Below, one piece after another: positions 16,783-25,422 of a DNA stretch of 40,566 nucleotides. Below the pieces are notes generated by a model. The model saw only the letters and a program-made list of their open reading frames with translations. It had not been told where the DNA came from and made no database searches. The stretch covers positions 1 through 40,566 of the forward strand of contig VGBL01000018.1 of assembly GCA_016870515.1 (NCBI GenBank), given 5' to 3'. The first letter of the stretch is position 1. Each line of letters starts with the position of its first letter. The stretch comes from Actinomycetota bacterium (GTDB lineage: Bacteria; Actinomycetota; Actinomycetes; S36-B12). A program made the translations under genes and the position numbers.

Positions 16783-18054
16783 GTGAAGGTGCTCGTTGTC
16801 GGCTCAGGTGCCCGGGAGCACGCCCTCGTGACAGCCCTTCGCAAGGACGGGTGCGATGTCACCTGCGCGCCGGGCAACGCCGGCATCAACGCCGACGTGA
16901 CGACGTATCCGCTCGACCCCAGCGACGGCGCAGCGGTGGCCGCACTAGCACAACGAATCGGGGTTGACCTTATCGTCATCGGTCCCGAGGCACCGCTTGT
17001 CGCCGGTGTCGCCGATGCGGTGCGCGAAGGCGGCATCGCCTGCTTCGGCCCGAGCGCGCAGGCAGCGCAGCTCGAGGGCAGCAAGGCCTTCGCCAAGGAG
17101 GTCATGCTGGCGGCCGGCGTGCCCACGGCGCGTCCGGCCGTGTGCGTCACCATCGACGACGTCAAGCGAGCGCTGGACGACTTCGGTGCGCCCTACGTCG
17201 TGAAGGATGACGGGCTCGCCGCTGGCAAGGGCGTCGTCGTCACCGATGACCGCGCGCAAGCGGTAGCCCACGCCCGCGCCTGCCTCGATGGCGGGTCGCG
17301 CGTGGTCATCGAGGAATATCTTGACGGGCCCGAGGTGTCGCTCTTCGCGATCACCGACGGCACCACGGTCGTGCCGCTGCAGCCCGCGCATGACTTCAAG
17401 CGCGTGGGTGATGGCGACACCGGACCCAACACCGGTGGCATGGGCGCCTACTCGCCGCTGCCCTGGGCGCCCGCCGACCTCGTGCAGCGAACGCTCGACA
17501 CTGTCCTGCAGCCCACGGTCGACGAGATGCGCAGGCGCGGCTCACCCTTCAGCGGGCTCCTCTATGCCGGTCTCGCTCTCACGTCGAAGGGCCTGCGCGT
17601 GGTGGAGTTCAATGCGCGCTTCGGCGATCCCGAGACCCAGGTCGTGTTGGCAAGACTCAACTCGCCACTCGTCGACCTGCTAATGGGCTCCGCCACCGGC
17701 GCTCTCGCCGACGTGGCCGCGCCACGATGGAGCGATGATGCGGCCGTCACTGTCGTGGTCGCCTCGGAGGGCTACCCCGAGAAGCCCGTGACCGGTGATC
17801 CCATCGTTGGCCTGGCCGAGGCCAACGCCGTTCCGCACGCCTATGTCCTGCATGCCGGCACCAAGCCCGGCGATAAAGGCCCGGTCTCCGCGGGCGGGCG
17901 CGTGCTGTCGGTCGTCGGCACCGGACCCATGCTCACCGATGCGCGCGCGGCCGCCTACGCCGCCGTTGAACGGATCTGCCTGCGTGGCTCCCATCACCGC
18001 GGCGATATCGCGTTGTCCGCGGCAGGCGCGGAGTCTGGGAGGATAGGGGGGTGA
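16783..18054 (+). CDS. purD: Phosphoribosylamine-glycine ligase
   Basis: GAR synthetase, step 2 of purine synthesis, ligates glycine to phosphoribosylamine with ATP. The 423-residue ATP-grasp enzyme shows KVLVVGSGAREHAL at the start, GPEAPLVAGVAD, VVKDDGLAAGKGVVV in the ATP-grasp core, NTGGMGAYSPLPW, and VVEFNARFGDPETQ with the metal-binding acidic residues. The GTG start is fixed by the -10 hexamer. The stop overlaps the GTG of purB (GTGA, 18051-18054), so the two are translationally coupled. Confidence 0.97.
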   Translation: MKVLVVGSGAREHALVTALRKDGCDVTCAPGNAGINADVTTYPLDPSDGAAVAALAQRIGVDLIVIGPEAPLVAGVADAVREGGIACFGPSAQAAQLEGSKAFAKEVMLAAGVPTARPAVCVTIDDVKRALDDFGAPYVVKDDGLAAGKGVVVTDDRAQAVAHARACLDGGSRVVIEEYLDGPEVSLFAITDGTTVVPLQPAHDFKRVGDGDTGPNTGGMGAYSPLPWAPADLVQRTLDTVLQPTVDEMRRRGSPFSGLLYAGLALTSKGLRVVEFNARFGDPETQVVLARLNSPLVDLLMGSATGALADVAAPRWSDDAAVTVVVASEGYPEKPVTGDPIVGLAEANAVPHAYVLHAGTKPGDKGPVSAGGRVLSVVGTGPMLTDARAAAYAAVERICLRGSHHRGDIALSAAGAESGRIGG

Positions 18055-19469
18055 GTGTCCCCAACGTCCTCGCCGGCCGCTATTCCTCGGCCGCGATGGC
18101 GGCCATCTGGGCCCCCGAGCACCGCATCCTCCTTGAGCGCAAACTGTGGTTGGCCGTGCTGGCCGCGCAGCGCGATCTCGGCGTTGTTGTCCCCAACGGC
18201 GCCATCGCCGATTACGAGCGCGTCATCGCCGATGTCGACCTCGCCTCCATAGCCGCACGTGAGCGGGTGACCCGCCACGACGTGAAGTCGCGAATCGAGG
18301 AGTTCAACGCCCTCGCCGGCCATGAGCACATCCACAAGGGCCTGACCAGTCGTGATCTCACCGAAAACGTCGAGCAGCTGCTCGTGCGCGACTCTCTGGT
18401 GCTCACGCGCGACAAGGTCGTGGCGGCCCTTGCGCGCCTGGCGTCGCTGGCGGTGCAGTACGCCGATACTCCTCTCACCGGCCGCTCTCACAACGTGGCG
18501 GCGCAGACCACCACTCTCGGCAAGCGGTTCGCCACCTGGGCAGACGAGCTCCTGATCGCCTATGACCGTCTCACCGACCTGATCGAGCGCTACCCGCTGC
18601 GCGGCATCAAGGGCCCGGTCGGCACCGCGCAGGACATGCTCGACCTCCTTGACGGCGATGCCACCAAACTCGCCGCGCTCGAGTCGGCGATCGTCGCTCA
18701 CCTGGGCTTCGCGCGTGTGCTCGACAGCGTCGGCCAGGTCTATCCGCGGTCCCTCGACTACGACGTCGTCACCACTCTCGTGCAGGTCGCGGCCGCGCCT
18801 AGCAACGCGGCCACCACGATCCGCCTCATGGCAGGCCACGAGCTCGTGACCGAGGGCTTCCAGCCCGGCCAGGTGGGCTCAAGCGCGATGCCGCACAAGA
18901 TGAACTCACGCTCCTCCGAGCGCATCAACGGCCTGGCCGTCATCCTGCGCGGCTACGCCAGCATGGTGGGCGAACTCGCGGGCGATCAGTGGAATGAGGG
19001 TGACGTCTCCTGCTCCGTCGTACGCCGGGTCGCCATGCCCGACTCCTTCTTCGCGATCGACGGCCTCTTCGAGACCTTCCTGACGGTGCTCGATGAGTTC
19101 GGCGCCTTCCCCGCCGTCATCGACCGCGAGCTCGATCGCTACCTGCCCTTCCTCGCCACCACCAAGGTGCTCATGGCCGCCGTCCGCTCGGGAGTTGGCC
19201 GCGAGATCGCGCACGAGGCCATCAAGGAGAACGCCGTCGCCGTGGCCCTCGCCATGCGCGAGGGCACTGCGGACAATGACCTCATCAATCGCCTGGCTGG
19301 CGACCCACGCCTCGGCCTGAGCCGCGAGCTGGTCGGCGCTCTGATCGCCGAGCCCCTGGACTTCACCGGCGCTGCCCGCAGCCAGGTGGCCCGCGTCGCC
19401 GAGCGTGTGCAGGCCGTGGCCCAAGCACACCCCCAGGCTGCGGCGTATTCGCCTGCGCCGATTCTCTAG
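18051..19469 (+). CDS. purB: Adenylosuccinate lyase
   Basis: PurB removes fumarate from SAICAR and from adenylosuccinate, acting in both the IMP and the AMP branch. The 472-residue product belongs to the fumarase/aspartase superfamily: the signature loop GSSAMPHKMN is at 276-285 with the catalytic serine, GRSHNVAAQ holds the catalytic-type H147, and HKGLTSRDLTENVEQL is at 95-110. Start GTG overlaps purD. The gap to purC is 25 bases and contains a separate leaderless promoter, so purC can also be transcribed alone. Confidence 0.96.
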   Translation: MSVPNVLAGRYSSAAMAAIWAPEHRILLERKLWLAVLAAQRDLGVVVPNGAIADYERVIADVDLASIAARERVTRHDVKSRIEEFNALAGHEHIHKGLTSRDLTENVEQLLVRDSLVLTRDKVVAALARLASLAVQYADTPLTGRSHNVAAQTTTLGKRFATWADELLIAYDRLTDLIERYPLRGIKGPVGTAQDMLDLLDGDATKLAALESAIVAHLGFARVLDSVGQVYPRSLDYDVVTTLVQVAAAPSNAATTIRLMAGHELVTEGFQPGQVGSSAMPHKMNSRSSERINGLAVILRGYASMVGELAGDQWNEGDVSCSVVRRVAMPDSFFAIDGLFETFLTVLDEFGAFPAVIDRELDRYLPFLATTKVLMAAVRSGVGREIAHEAIKENAVAVALAMREGTADNDLINRLAGDPRLGLSRELVGALIAEPLDFTGAARSQVARVAERVQAVAQAHPQAAAYSPAPIL

Positions 19470-19482
19470 CACCTGACTCTGC

Positions 19483-19488
19483 CAGGAT
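19483..19488 (+). promoter_or_regulatory. Predicted -10 (CAGGAT) of purC
   Basis: CAGGAT is six bases from the GTG at 19495, in the purB-purC gap. Confidence 0.55.
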
Positions 19489-19494
19489 GCCCCC

Positions 19495-20379
19495 GTGAAC
19501 GACTACGGCCTGCCCGACACCTATCGCCACATCTACTCGGGCAAGGTCCGCGACCTCTTCGAGGCCCCCGGCGGCCAGCTCCTCTTCGTTGCCTCCGACC
19601 GCATCTCGGCGTACGACTGGGTGCTGCCCACGCAGATCCCTGACAAGGGGCGCATCCTCACCCAGCTGAGCCTGTGGTGGTTCGACCGCCTCGAGGGCAT
19701 CGTGCTCAACCACGTGGAATCGACGCAGGTGCCCGCCGCCGTGCGCGGCCGGGCAATGCTGTGCCAGCGCCTGGAGATGATGCCGGTCGAGTGCGTCGTG
19801 CGCGGCTACCTCGCCGGATCAGGGCTCACCGAATACAACGACACGCGGTCGATCTGCGGCAACGGCCTGCCGCCCGGCCTCGTCGACGGATCGAAGCTGC
19901 CAAAGGCGATCTTCACACCGGCGACCAAGGCGCCGATGGGCGAGCACGACGTCAACATCACCTACGACGAGACGATCGTGCTCGTGGGCCAAGAGGAGGC
20001 GCAGGATCTCAAGCGCCTGTCGCTCGACGTCTATCGCCGCGCATCCGCCATTGCCGAGGGGCGCGGACTGATCCTCGCCGACACGAAGTTCGAGTACGCC
20101 ATCGCGACCGCCGGTCGCTACAAGGGCCGCATGGTGCTCGCCGACGAGGTGCTCACCCCCGACTCTTCGCGCTACTGGCCCGCCGACCAATGGTCGCCCG
20201 GTGGCCCCCAGCCGTCGTTCGACAAGCAGTTCGTGCGCGACTGGCTGACCTCGCCCGCCTCCGGCTGGGACCGGCACTCTGGCGAGCCGCCGCCTCCCCT
20301 GCCCGACGAGGTCGTGGAGAAGACGCGTGCCAAGTACGTCGAGGCCTATGAGCGCCTCACCGGTCGGGAGTTTGTGTGA
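19495..20379 (+). CDS. purC: Phosphoribosylaminoimidazole-succinocarboxamide synthase
   Basis: SAICAR synthetase ligates aspartate to CAIR with ATP. The 294-residue product has the family order: HIYSGKVRDLFEA at the N terminus (nucleotide binding), SDRISAYDWVLPTQIPDKG, VECVVRGYLAGSG, KAPMGEHDVNITYDE, LADTKFEYA and DEVLTPDSSRYWPAD. It is somewhat longer than the E. coli type and similar to the actinobacterial and yeast-like form. The leaderless GTG is supported by CAGGAT. Its stop overlaps the galE GTG (GTGA at 20376-20379). Confidence 0.96.
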   Translation: MNDYGLPDTYRHIYSGKVRDLFEAPGGQLLFVASDRISAYDWVLPTQIPDKGRILTQLSLWWFDRLEGIVLNHVESTQVPAAVRGRAMLCQRLEMMPVECVVRGYLAGSGLTEYNDTRSICGNGLPPGLVDGSKLPKAIFTPATKAPMGEHDVNITYDETIVLVGQEEAQDLKRLSLDVYRRASAIAEGRGLILADTKFEYAIATAGRYKGRMVLADEVLTPDSSRYWPADQWSPGGPQPSFDKQFVRDWLTSPASGWDRHSGEPPPPLPDEVVEKTRAKYVEAYERLTGREFV

Positions 20380-21329
20380 CCACGTGGCTGCTGACCGGGG
20401 GCGCCGGCTACATCGGTGCGCACGTCGCGCGGGAACTGCTGGCATCGGGTCGACAGGTCGTTGTGCTCGACGATCTCTCGGCCGGTCACCGCGAGCGCGT
20501 ACCCGCCGACGCGACATTCATCGGGGTGTCCGTGCTCGATACGGCGGCCGTACGCGATGCGTTGACGAGGTACGACGTGACCGGAGTCATCCACCTGGCC
20601 GCGAAGAAGGCCGTCGGCGAATCAGTGGAGAAGCCGCTGCTCTACTACCGCGAGAATGTCGGCGGCATGGTCTCGCTGCTGCAGGCGATGGCGGATGCGG
20701 GCACGCGCTGCCTGGTCTACTCCTCGTCGGCGGCCGTCTATGGCGATCCGCCGTGGTCGCCCATCTCCGAGGACACCCCATGCGCACCACTGTCGCCCTA
20801 TGGCCAGACGAAGCTGATCGGCGAGTGGATGGTGCGAGATGAGGCCGTGGCTCGGCCGCTGTCGTGGGTGTCGCTGCGCTACTTCAACGTGGCCGGCGCA
20901 GGCTCGCCAGACCTGGGTGACTCGAGCGCCAACAACCTCATTCCCCTGGTCTTCGCCGCCCTCGATCGGGGCGAGGCGCCGCGGGTCTTCGGCACCGACT
21001 ATCCGACCGACGACGGCTCCTGCGTGCGCGACTACATCCACGTGAGCGACCTGTCGGAGGCTCATGTCGCGGCGGCTGCCCTGTGCGAGTCAGGTGAAGT
21101 GGCCACCGTCTTCAATGTCGGCACCGGTCGAGGCGCCTCGGTCTGGCAAGTCATGGCGACGGTGTCGGAGGTCGTGGGCCGAGACGTTGGTGCGGTAGCG
21201 GTTGAACGTCGTGTCGGCGACCCGCCCGAACTCGTGGCATCGGTCGACCGCATCGCCGGCGAGCTGGGCTGGAGTGCCAGCCGCGACCTGCGCGACATGA
21301 TCGCTTCGGCGTACGCCGCCCATCGCTGA
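20376..21329 (+). CDS. galE: UDP-glucose 4-epimerase family (GalE-like)
   Basis: The 317-residue extended short-chain dehydrogenase has the NAD motif TGGAGYIG (7-14), the catalytic YxxxK pair in SPYGQTK (Y142, K146) with the serine of VYSSSAAVYG upstream, and RYFNVAGAGSPD and DYIHVSDL, which are GalE-type landmarks. It interconverts UDP-glucose and UDP-galactose for the Leloir pathway or cell-envelope glycans. Coupling to purC by a GTGA overlap is probably only a matter of co-expression. The exact sugar specificity cannot be seen from sequence. Confidence 0.9.
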   Translation: MTTWLLTGGAGYIGAHVARELLASGRQVVVLDDLSAGHRERVPADATFIGVSVLDTAAVRDALTRYDVTGVIHLAAKKAVGESVEKPLLYYRENVGGMVSLLQAMADAGTRCLVYSSSAAVYGDPPWSPISEDTPCAPLSPYGQTKLIGEWMVRDEAVARPLSWVSLRYFNVAGAGSPDLGDSSANNLIPLVFAALDRGEAPRVFGTDYPTDDGSCVRDYIHVSDLSEAHVAAAALCESGEVATVFNVGTGRGASVWQVMATVSEVVGRDVGAVAVERRVGDPPELVASVDRIAGELGWSASRDLRDMIASAYAAHR

Positions 21330-21366
21330 CCTCTAGCAGGGCAGGACTTGCCGCGTGGATTGGTCC

Positions 21367-21372
21367 TATAGT
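21367..21372 (+). promoter_or_regulatory. Predicted -10 (TATAGT) of the SGNH hydrolase gene
   Basis: TATAGT is six bases from the GTG at 21379, and decides that start over a longer one at 21355. Confidence 0.65.
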
Positions 21373-21378
21373 GCAGCC

Positions 21379-22086
21379 GTGCGTCGCGCCCTGCTTACGC
21401 TCGTCATTGCCGCCGTCGCGGCCACAACGGTCGCGCTCGGCATCATGCCCGCTCACGCTGACGGTGTCGGACGCCCCCGTGGACTAACCGAAATCCGGCC
21501 CGCACCGGAGCCCATCCGATACACGATCATGGGCGACTCTCACGTCACCTTGATGTTCGAGGAGTTGTACCCGGGTGCGCACGCGAACGGCCATGAGGGG
21601 ACTCTCCTCAATGACAAGTTCGAGATCTATGGCCTCAACGGCATCAGCCTTCATCAGGTCATGAATGGCAGAGGGATCGTCAAGGCAGGGGTGAGCTCTG
21701 TCGGGACGACGAACGTCGACATGTGGAGACAGGCCCTGCGCACCGGCCCGGACACCGTCGTGGTGAACCTTGGCACCAATGACGGAGGTCCCAAGGCCGC
21801 GGACATCGACAAGTTCATGCGCCTCGCCGGCAAGGACCGGCGTGTCTTTTGGATAGCGCCGTACTACACGAGTTGCCCAGCGTGCCTGGCGATACATATG
21901 TTCGAGCTCAAGGTGGCGGTAAAGCGCCACCCAAACCTTCGCCTGATCAAGGTGACGGACCTGCGGCTCGATGTCTCCTCCGACGGCCTTCATGCCTTTG
22001 GAAAGGCCAGCAGCCAACGGCTGTGGGATCGCATCAAGGAGACCATCTTGCCCGCCCGAGACGAGGTGCCGGCCAGCCCGCGTTGA
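21379..22086 (+). CDS. Secreted SGNH/GDSL-type hydrolase
   Basis: The 235-residue product has a signal peptide (MRRALLTLVIAAVAATTVAL, cleavage likely after AHA at about 27) and an SGNH hydrolase fold. Block I is IMGDSHVT with nucleophile S54, block III is VVNLGTNDGG, and block V is DGLHAFG with the catalytic Asp and His. The substrate could be an ester of lipid or polysaccharide; family members vary widely. A GTG at 21355 would give eight extra residues, but the TATAGT hexamer fits the GTG at 21379, which also gives a cleaner signal peptide. The gene stands alone between galE and the minus-strand DDN-like gene. Confidence 0.85.
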   Translation: MRRALLTLVIAAVAATTVALGIMPAHADGVGRPRGLTEIRPAPEPIRYTIMGDSHVTLMFEELYPGAHANGHEGTLLNDKFEIYGLNGISLHQVMNGRGIVKAGVSSVGTTNVDMWRQALRTGPDTVVVNLGTNDGGPKAADIDKFMRLAGKDRRVFWIAPYYTSCPACLAIHMFELKVAVKRHPNLRLIKVTDLRLDVSSDGLHAFGKASSQRLWDRIKETILPARDEVPASPR

Positions 22087-22111
22087 CAACGCGAAGGGTG
22101 CCGCTTAGGGG

Positions 22112-22588
22112 TCAGGAGGGGAAAGCGTCCTTCGCGATGCGCTCGCCGAGCACAATGCGGAAGACGGGGATGTAACGCCCGGCGTTCTCGGCGTACATCT
22201 CGTAGGACTTCCATATCCCGACGAGTTTGTCGTAGAGCGCATCGCGCTCGGCGCCCTCGACCTCGATGAATCGGCAGTGCCATGCGGCGTCATCGACCAG
22301 CACGTAGCCGTCGGCATGGGCCCGTACGTTGAAGACCCAGCCCGGCAGCTTGGCCTGGCCCGCGTTGGAGCCGGTGACGATCCAGTCGTCGCCGTCGCGC
22401 ACCGAAAGCAGTGGGTTGGTGCGCCATTCGCCGGACTTGCGCCCGAGGGAGGTGATCCACACGATGACGCCGCCGCCGGGGAAGCGCCGCCATACTCGCC
22501 CTCTCGAGGCCTTGTGCACGACCCGGTGGAGCACGGTGGTCGAGCGCAGCATCGTGCCCCAGAAGACGTCATACGCCCGATTACCCAC
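22112..22588 (-). CDS. Nitroreductase/DDN-type (F420-linked) split beta-barrel protein
   Basis: The 158-residue product matches the deazaflavin (F420)-dependent nitroreductase family: VWITSLGRKSGEWRTNPLLSV carries the GRKSG-x2-R-x2-PL signature, followed by DDWIVTGSNAGQAKLPGWVFNV and a W-H strand pair. Relatives include mycobacterial Ddn and F420H2-dependent quinone reductases. F420 use is inferred from family only. The GTG at 22588 follows TACGCT by seven bases; a longer frame upstream reads through the divergent META-domain gene and is rejected. It shares a 33-base divergent promoter region with that gene. Confidence 0.87.
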   Translation of the reverse strand: MGNRAYDVFWGTMLRSTTVLHRVVHKASRGRVWRRFPGGGVIVWITSLGRKSGEWRTNPLLSVRDGDDWIVTGSNAGQAKLPGWVFNVRAHADGYVLVDDAAWHCRFIEVEGAERDALYDKLVGIWKSYEMYAENAGRYIPVFRIVLGERIAKDAFPS

Positions 22589-22595
22589 ATGGTGG

Positions 22596-22601
22596 AGCGT
22601 A
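22596..22601 (-). promoter_or_regulatory. Predicted -10 (TACGCT) of the DDN-like gene
   Basis: TACGCT is seven bases from the GTG at 22588. The surrounding GCGTACGC (22597-22604) is palindromic, so TACGC is also read on the plus strand toward 22622. Confidence 0.5.
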
Positions 22602-22621
22602 CGCCGTGGCACCCTGGAGGC

Positions 22622-23038
22622 ATGGTCGATGAGGTGGACCCCCAGATCAACCCACCCGACTCCGCCCCTGCCTCCCAGGTGTGGCCGTTGGGTGGTACCA
22701 CCTGGGTGCTCACCGAGATCCGCGACGCGCAGGGCGCGCACGCCGTGCCCGGCGGCATCCGCTCGACATTCGAACTCGACGCCGATGAGGGCCATCTCTT
22801 CGTCGAGACCGGATGCAACCGCGGTCGTGCCAGCGTCACTCTCGATGCGTCGTCGCTGCAGATCGGGCCGATGGCCCTCACGCGCATGATGTGCCCCGAC
22901 AGCGTGATGTGGGTTGAGCACTCTATCGTCGCGGTGCTGCAGGGCCAGGTCCCCTACCTCATCTACCGCGACATCCTCGCGGTCGGAGGGGCTGACAAGG
23001 CCCTCGTGTATCGCAGTGACCTCCCGCCTGCCGCGTAG
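22622..23038 (+). CDS. META-domain (HslJ-like) protein
   Basis: The 138-residue product resembles META domains of the HslJ kind: WPLGGTTWVLTEIRD opens the domain, FVETGCNRGRASVTLD holds the conserved GCNR, and IGPMALTRMMCPD is the typical T-x-M-x-C motif. META domains occur in heat-shock or motility-related envelope proteins and usually carry a lipoprotein signal; here none is visible, so the location is unclear. The ATG at 22622 lies right after CCTGGAGG. It is divergent from the DDN-like gene and upstream of the GGTG-repeat secreted protein. Confidence 0.8.
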   Translation: MVDEVDPQINPPDSAPASQVWPLGGTTWVLTEIRDAQGAHAVPGGIRSTFELDADEGHLFVETGCNRGRASVTLDASSLQIGPMALTRMMCPDSVMWVEHSIVAVLQGQVPYLIYRDILAVGGADKALVYRSDLPPAA

Positions 23039-23099
23039 ATTCGATTTCCGTACCGCCCTCCCTGTCGCGTACCCTCGAAGGGCATCCCTGGGAGGACCT

Positions 23100-24332
23100 G
23101 TGAAGCTTGCCGTTGCCCTCGGCGCAGTCACCATCGCCGCCACCGCGCTCGTGGCACCGCCCGTCGCCGCAGCACCCGCTGCCCCTTCCGCCCCAACAGC
23201 TCTGGTCAAGAAGTCCTTCATGGTCTACTCGAAGTTCACCAGCCGTCAGGTGGTCGCCTACGGCGGCGCCGACAACGTTGGTGACCTGACCATCACCCGG
23301 GGAGTCGTCACCGACACCTCCGGCAAGAATGTCGGCACACTCACGGCCGTGATCCGGGTCGTTGCGCCGTCTTTCAAGAAGGATGCGGAGCTCCGTGACA
23401 CGCAGTCGTCCATCACGCTCAAGGACGGCACCATCTTCGCCCAGGCGGTCAACGAGGATCCCAAAGGCAAGCCGCCGGTGGACCTCCACATCATGCCGGT
23501 CACCGGAGGCACCGGAGCCTACGCATCGGCGCGCGGCACCCTGCTCATGCGCAAGATCGGCGACAAGTACCTGCTGGCCTATGACTTCTTCGTCGAGAAG
23601 GACATGAAGAATTCAACCCTCAGCTTCGACACTGTGACGAGCAAGACCGTGACGGGCGACGGATCACAGGAAATCGGTGATGTGACGCTGGCGCGTGCCG
23701 TCGGGGGCGATGACTCCTACATCTCCATCGCCACTCGCGCCGGCACCGGAATCAACAGCATCGACCTGCAGGTCTTCACCGCCGATGGCTCGCTCTTCGC
23801 CCGCGCCCTGTCGCGCTCAAAGGGTGGTGCGACCAGGGCGCAGGCCTATGCCGTCCTCGGTGGTACCGGCACCTACTCCGGCTACCGTGGCGAGCTCACC
23901 CTCGACGCCAACGGCAAGTCGATGCGCCTGCGCTTGGCTAAGCCCGGTGGCAGCGCCAAGCCCATCGCGTGGTTCGAGGATGCTGGCAAGGGAGTGACCG
24001 AGCTTGCGGTCACCGGCGGCACCTTCCTCGGAGTCGAGGGTGAGATGTTCCAGAAGGCCGATCGCAAGAAGGAGGTCGGCGACTACTTCGCAACGCGGAT
24101 CGCCTACGAGGAGATCGATGGCGTGACCCCGATCCTCACGATGCTGGAGCAGGACTTCAAGACCGGCACCATGATCGTCAGCGGGATCACGACGACCGCG
24201 GGCATCGACGGGGCAGCGGTGGCCCGGCCGATCATCGGCGGCACGGGGGACTACATCGGCGCGTCGGGCCAGGTCACATCGTCGGAGGAGTCGGCTGACC
24301 TGTGGCGTAAGACGGGCGAGATCTGGCGCTGA
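23100..24332 (+). CDS. Secreted protein with repeated GGTG-motif beta-barrel-like domains (AOC/dirigent-like)
   Basis: The 410-residue product starts with a signal peptide (cleavage near AAA at 23-25) and has a repeated beta-rich architecture. A motif of the form GGTG-x-Y-x4-G recurs at 134-146 (VTGGTGAYASARG), 252-264 (VLGGTGTYSGYRG) and 378-390 (IIGGTGDYIGASG), with a partial copy at 305-314 (VTGGTFLGVEG). The motif and strand pattern recall the allene-oxide-cyclase/dirigent barrel superfamily, so this looks like three barrels in tandem. A single-domain protein with the same motif is encoded at 32817-33299. No catalytic residues can be assigned. GTG is preceded by GGGAGGACCT, a good ribosome site. 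Confidence 0.75.
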   Translation: MKLAVALGAVTIAATALVAPPVAAAPAAPSAPTALVKKSFMVYSKFTSRQVVAYGGADNVGDLTITRGVVTDTSGKNVGTLTAVIRVVAPSFKKDAELRDTQSSITLKDGTIFAQAVNEDPKGKPPVDLHIMPVTGGTGAYASARGTLLMRKIGDKYLLAYDFFVEKDMKNSTLSFDTVTSKTVTGDGSQEIGDVTLARAVGGDDSYISIATRAGTGINSIDLQVFTADGSLFARALSRSKGGATRAQAYAVLGGTGTYSGYRGELTLDANGKSMRLRLAKPGGSAKPIAWFEDAGKGVTELAVTGGTFLGVEGEMFQKADRKKEVGDYFATRIAYEEIDGVTPILTMLEQDFKTGTMIVSGITTTAGIDGAAVARPIIGGTGDYIGASGQVTSSEESADLWRKTGEIWR

Positions 24333-24348
24333 CGCACGCCTCGTCCGT

Positions 24349-24406
24349 CGAGTGTGCGCAAACGTGCACGATTCCGGCCGCTTTAGCGCACGCAAGCGCA
24401 CACTCG
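24349..24406. repeat. Inverted repeat between the GGTG-repeat gene and purS
   Basis: CGAGTGTGCGC (24349-24359) and GCGCACACTCG (24396-24406) are exact complements separated by 36 bases that contain smaller GCGC/GTGC palindromes. It starts 17 bases after the stop at 24332 and ends about 38 bases before the likely purS -10. It could be a terminator without a U-tract or an operator for purSQ. Confidence 0.6.
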
Positions 24407-24443
24407 CGAGGTGGGTCCGTCGGGCCTGACGCGCCTTGACGCA

Positions 24444-24449
24444 TAGACT
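24444..24449 (+). promoter_or_regulatory. Predicted -10 (TAGACT) of purS
   Basis: TAGACT is 28 bases before the ATG at 24478; CCGGAGGAG (24465-24473) is a good ribosome site, so this transcript has a short leader. Confidence 0.45.
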
Positions 24450-24477
24450 GACGGCGTCACCCAGCCGGAGGAGTCCC

Positions 24478-24723
24478 ATGGCCCGCGTCGTCGTCGACGT
24501 CATGCTCAAGCCGGAGATCCTCGACCCCCAGGGCCGCGCCGTCATGGGCGCTTTCACGCGCCTCGGCGTGGGCGGAGTCAGCGATATCCGTCAGGGCAAG
24601 CGCTTCGAGATCACCATCGACGGCGACCCAACCGACGCGCAGCTGGCTGACCTGCATCGCATGGCCGAGGAGCTCCTCAGCAACCCCGTCATCGAGACAT
24701 ACGAGCTGCGGGTCGAGCCGTGA
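24478..24723 (+). CDS. purS: Phosphoribosylformylglycinamidine synthase subunit PurS
   Basis: PurS is the small bridging subunit of the three-part FGAM synthase (PurS, PurQ, PurL). The 81-residue product shows the family form: [19 protein letters not shown], the [20 protein letters not shown] turn and [16 protein letters not shown]. The ATG has a GGAGGAG site. The stop overlaps the purQ GTG (GTGA, 24720-24723). Confidence 0.95.
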   Translation: MARVVVDVMLKPEILDPQGRAVMGAFTRLGVGGVSDIRQGKRFEITIDGDPTDAQLADLHRMAEELLSNPVIETYELRVEP

Positions 24724-25397
24724 AGATCGGCGTCGTCACCTTCCCGGGCTCGCTCGACGATCGTGACGCCGCGCGAGCCGTGCGCGTGGCCGGTGGTGAA
24801 TCGGTCGCGCTGTGGCACGGCGATCCCGATCTACGCGGGGTGGATGCGGTCGTGCTCCCCGGTGGCTTCTCCTACGGCGACTACCTGCGCTGCGGTGCCA
24901 TCGCCCGCTTCGCACCGGTAATGCGCACCATCGTCGAGCGAGCCCAGCAGGGTATGCCCGTGCTCGGCATCTGCAACGGCTTCCAGATCCTCTGCGAGGC
25001 GCATCTCCTGCCCGGCGCACTCACCCGCAACGACCACCTGCACTTCGTCTGCCGCGACCAGCGCCTGCGCATGGAGCGCACCGATACCACGTGGACCAAC
25101 GCCTACGCCGAGGGCGAGGAGATCGTCATCCCGCTCAAGAACGGCGAGGGCGGATACGTCGCCGACGACGCGACGCTCGACCGCCTCGAGGGAGACGGAC
25201 TCGTCGTGGCGCGCTACCTCGACGTCAATCCCAACGGCAGCCTGCGCGACATCGCGGGCATCTCCAATCCCTCCGGCACGATCGTCGGGCTCATGCCACA
25301 TCCCGAGCACGCGGTCGAGTCACTCACCGGGCCGTCGACCGACGGCCTCGGCTTCTTCGTCTCCGCCGTACGCAGCTTTGCTGGAGCGAAAGCGTGA
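24720..25397 (+). CDS. purQ: Phosphoribosylformylglycinamidine synthase glutaminase subunit PurQ
   Basis: PurQ hydrolyses glutamine and feeds ammonia to PurL. The 225-residue class I glutamine amidotransferase has [18 protein letters not shown], the nucleophile elbow GICNGFQIL with C85, and the H194/E196 pair in [10 protein letters not shown]. It is coupled to purS. purL is not directly downstream: a minus-strand secreted-protein gene (25423-26949) lies between, so the three subunits are made from two transcripts. Confidence 0.96.
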   Translation: MKIGVVTFPGSLDDRDAARAVRVAGGESVALWHGDPDLRGVDAVVLPGGFSYGDYLRCGAIARFAPVMRTIVERAQQGMPVLGICNGFQILCEAHLLPGALTRNDHLHFVCRDQRLRMERTDTTWTNAYAEGEEIVIPLKNGEGGYVADDATLDRLEGDGLVVARYLDVNPNGSLRDIAGISNPSGTIVGLMPHPEHAVESLTGPSTDGLGFFVSAVRSFAGAKA

Positions 25398-25422
25398 GCC
25401 TCGTAGGTCCCCGGTTGGGCAA

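Noticed and set aside
15644-17165. Minus-strand frame extending across the start of purD
   Set aside because: Only the 15270-16684 part has sensible protein sequence; the extension is antisense to purD.
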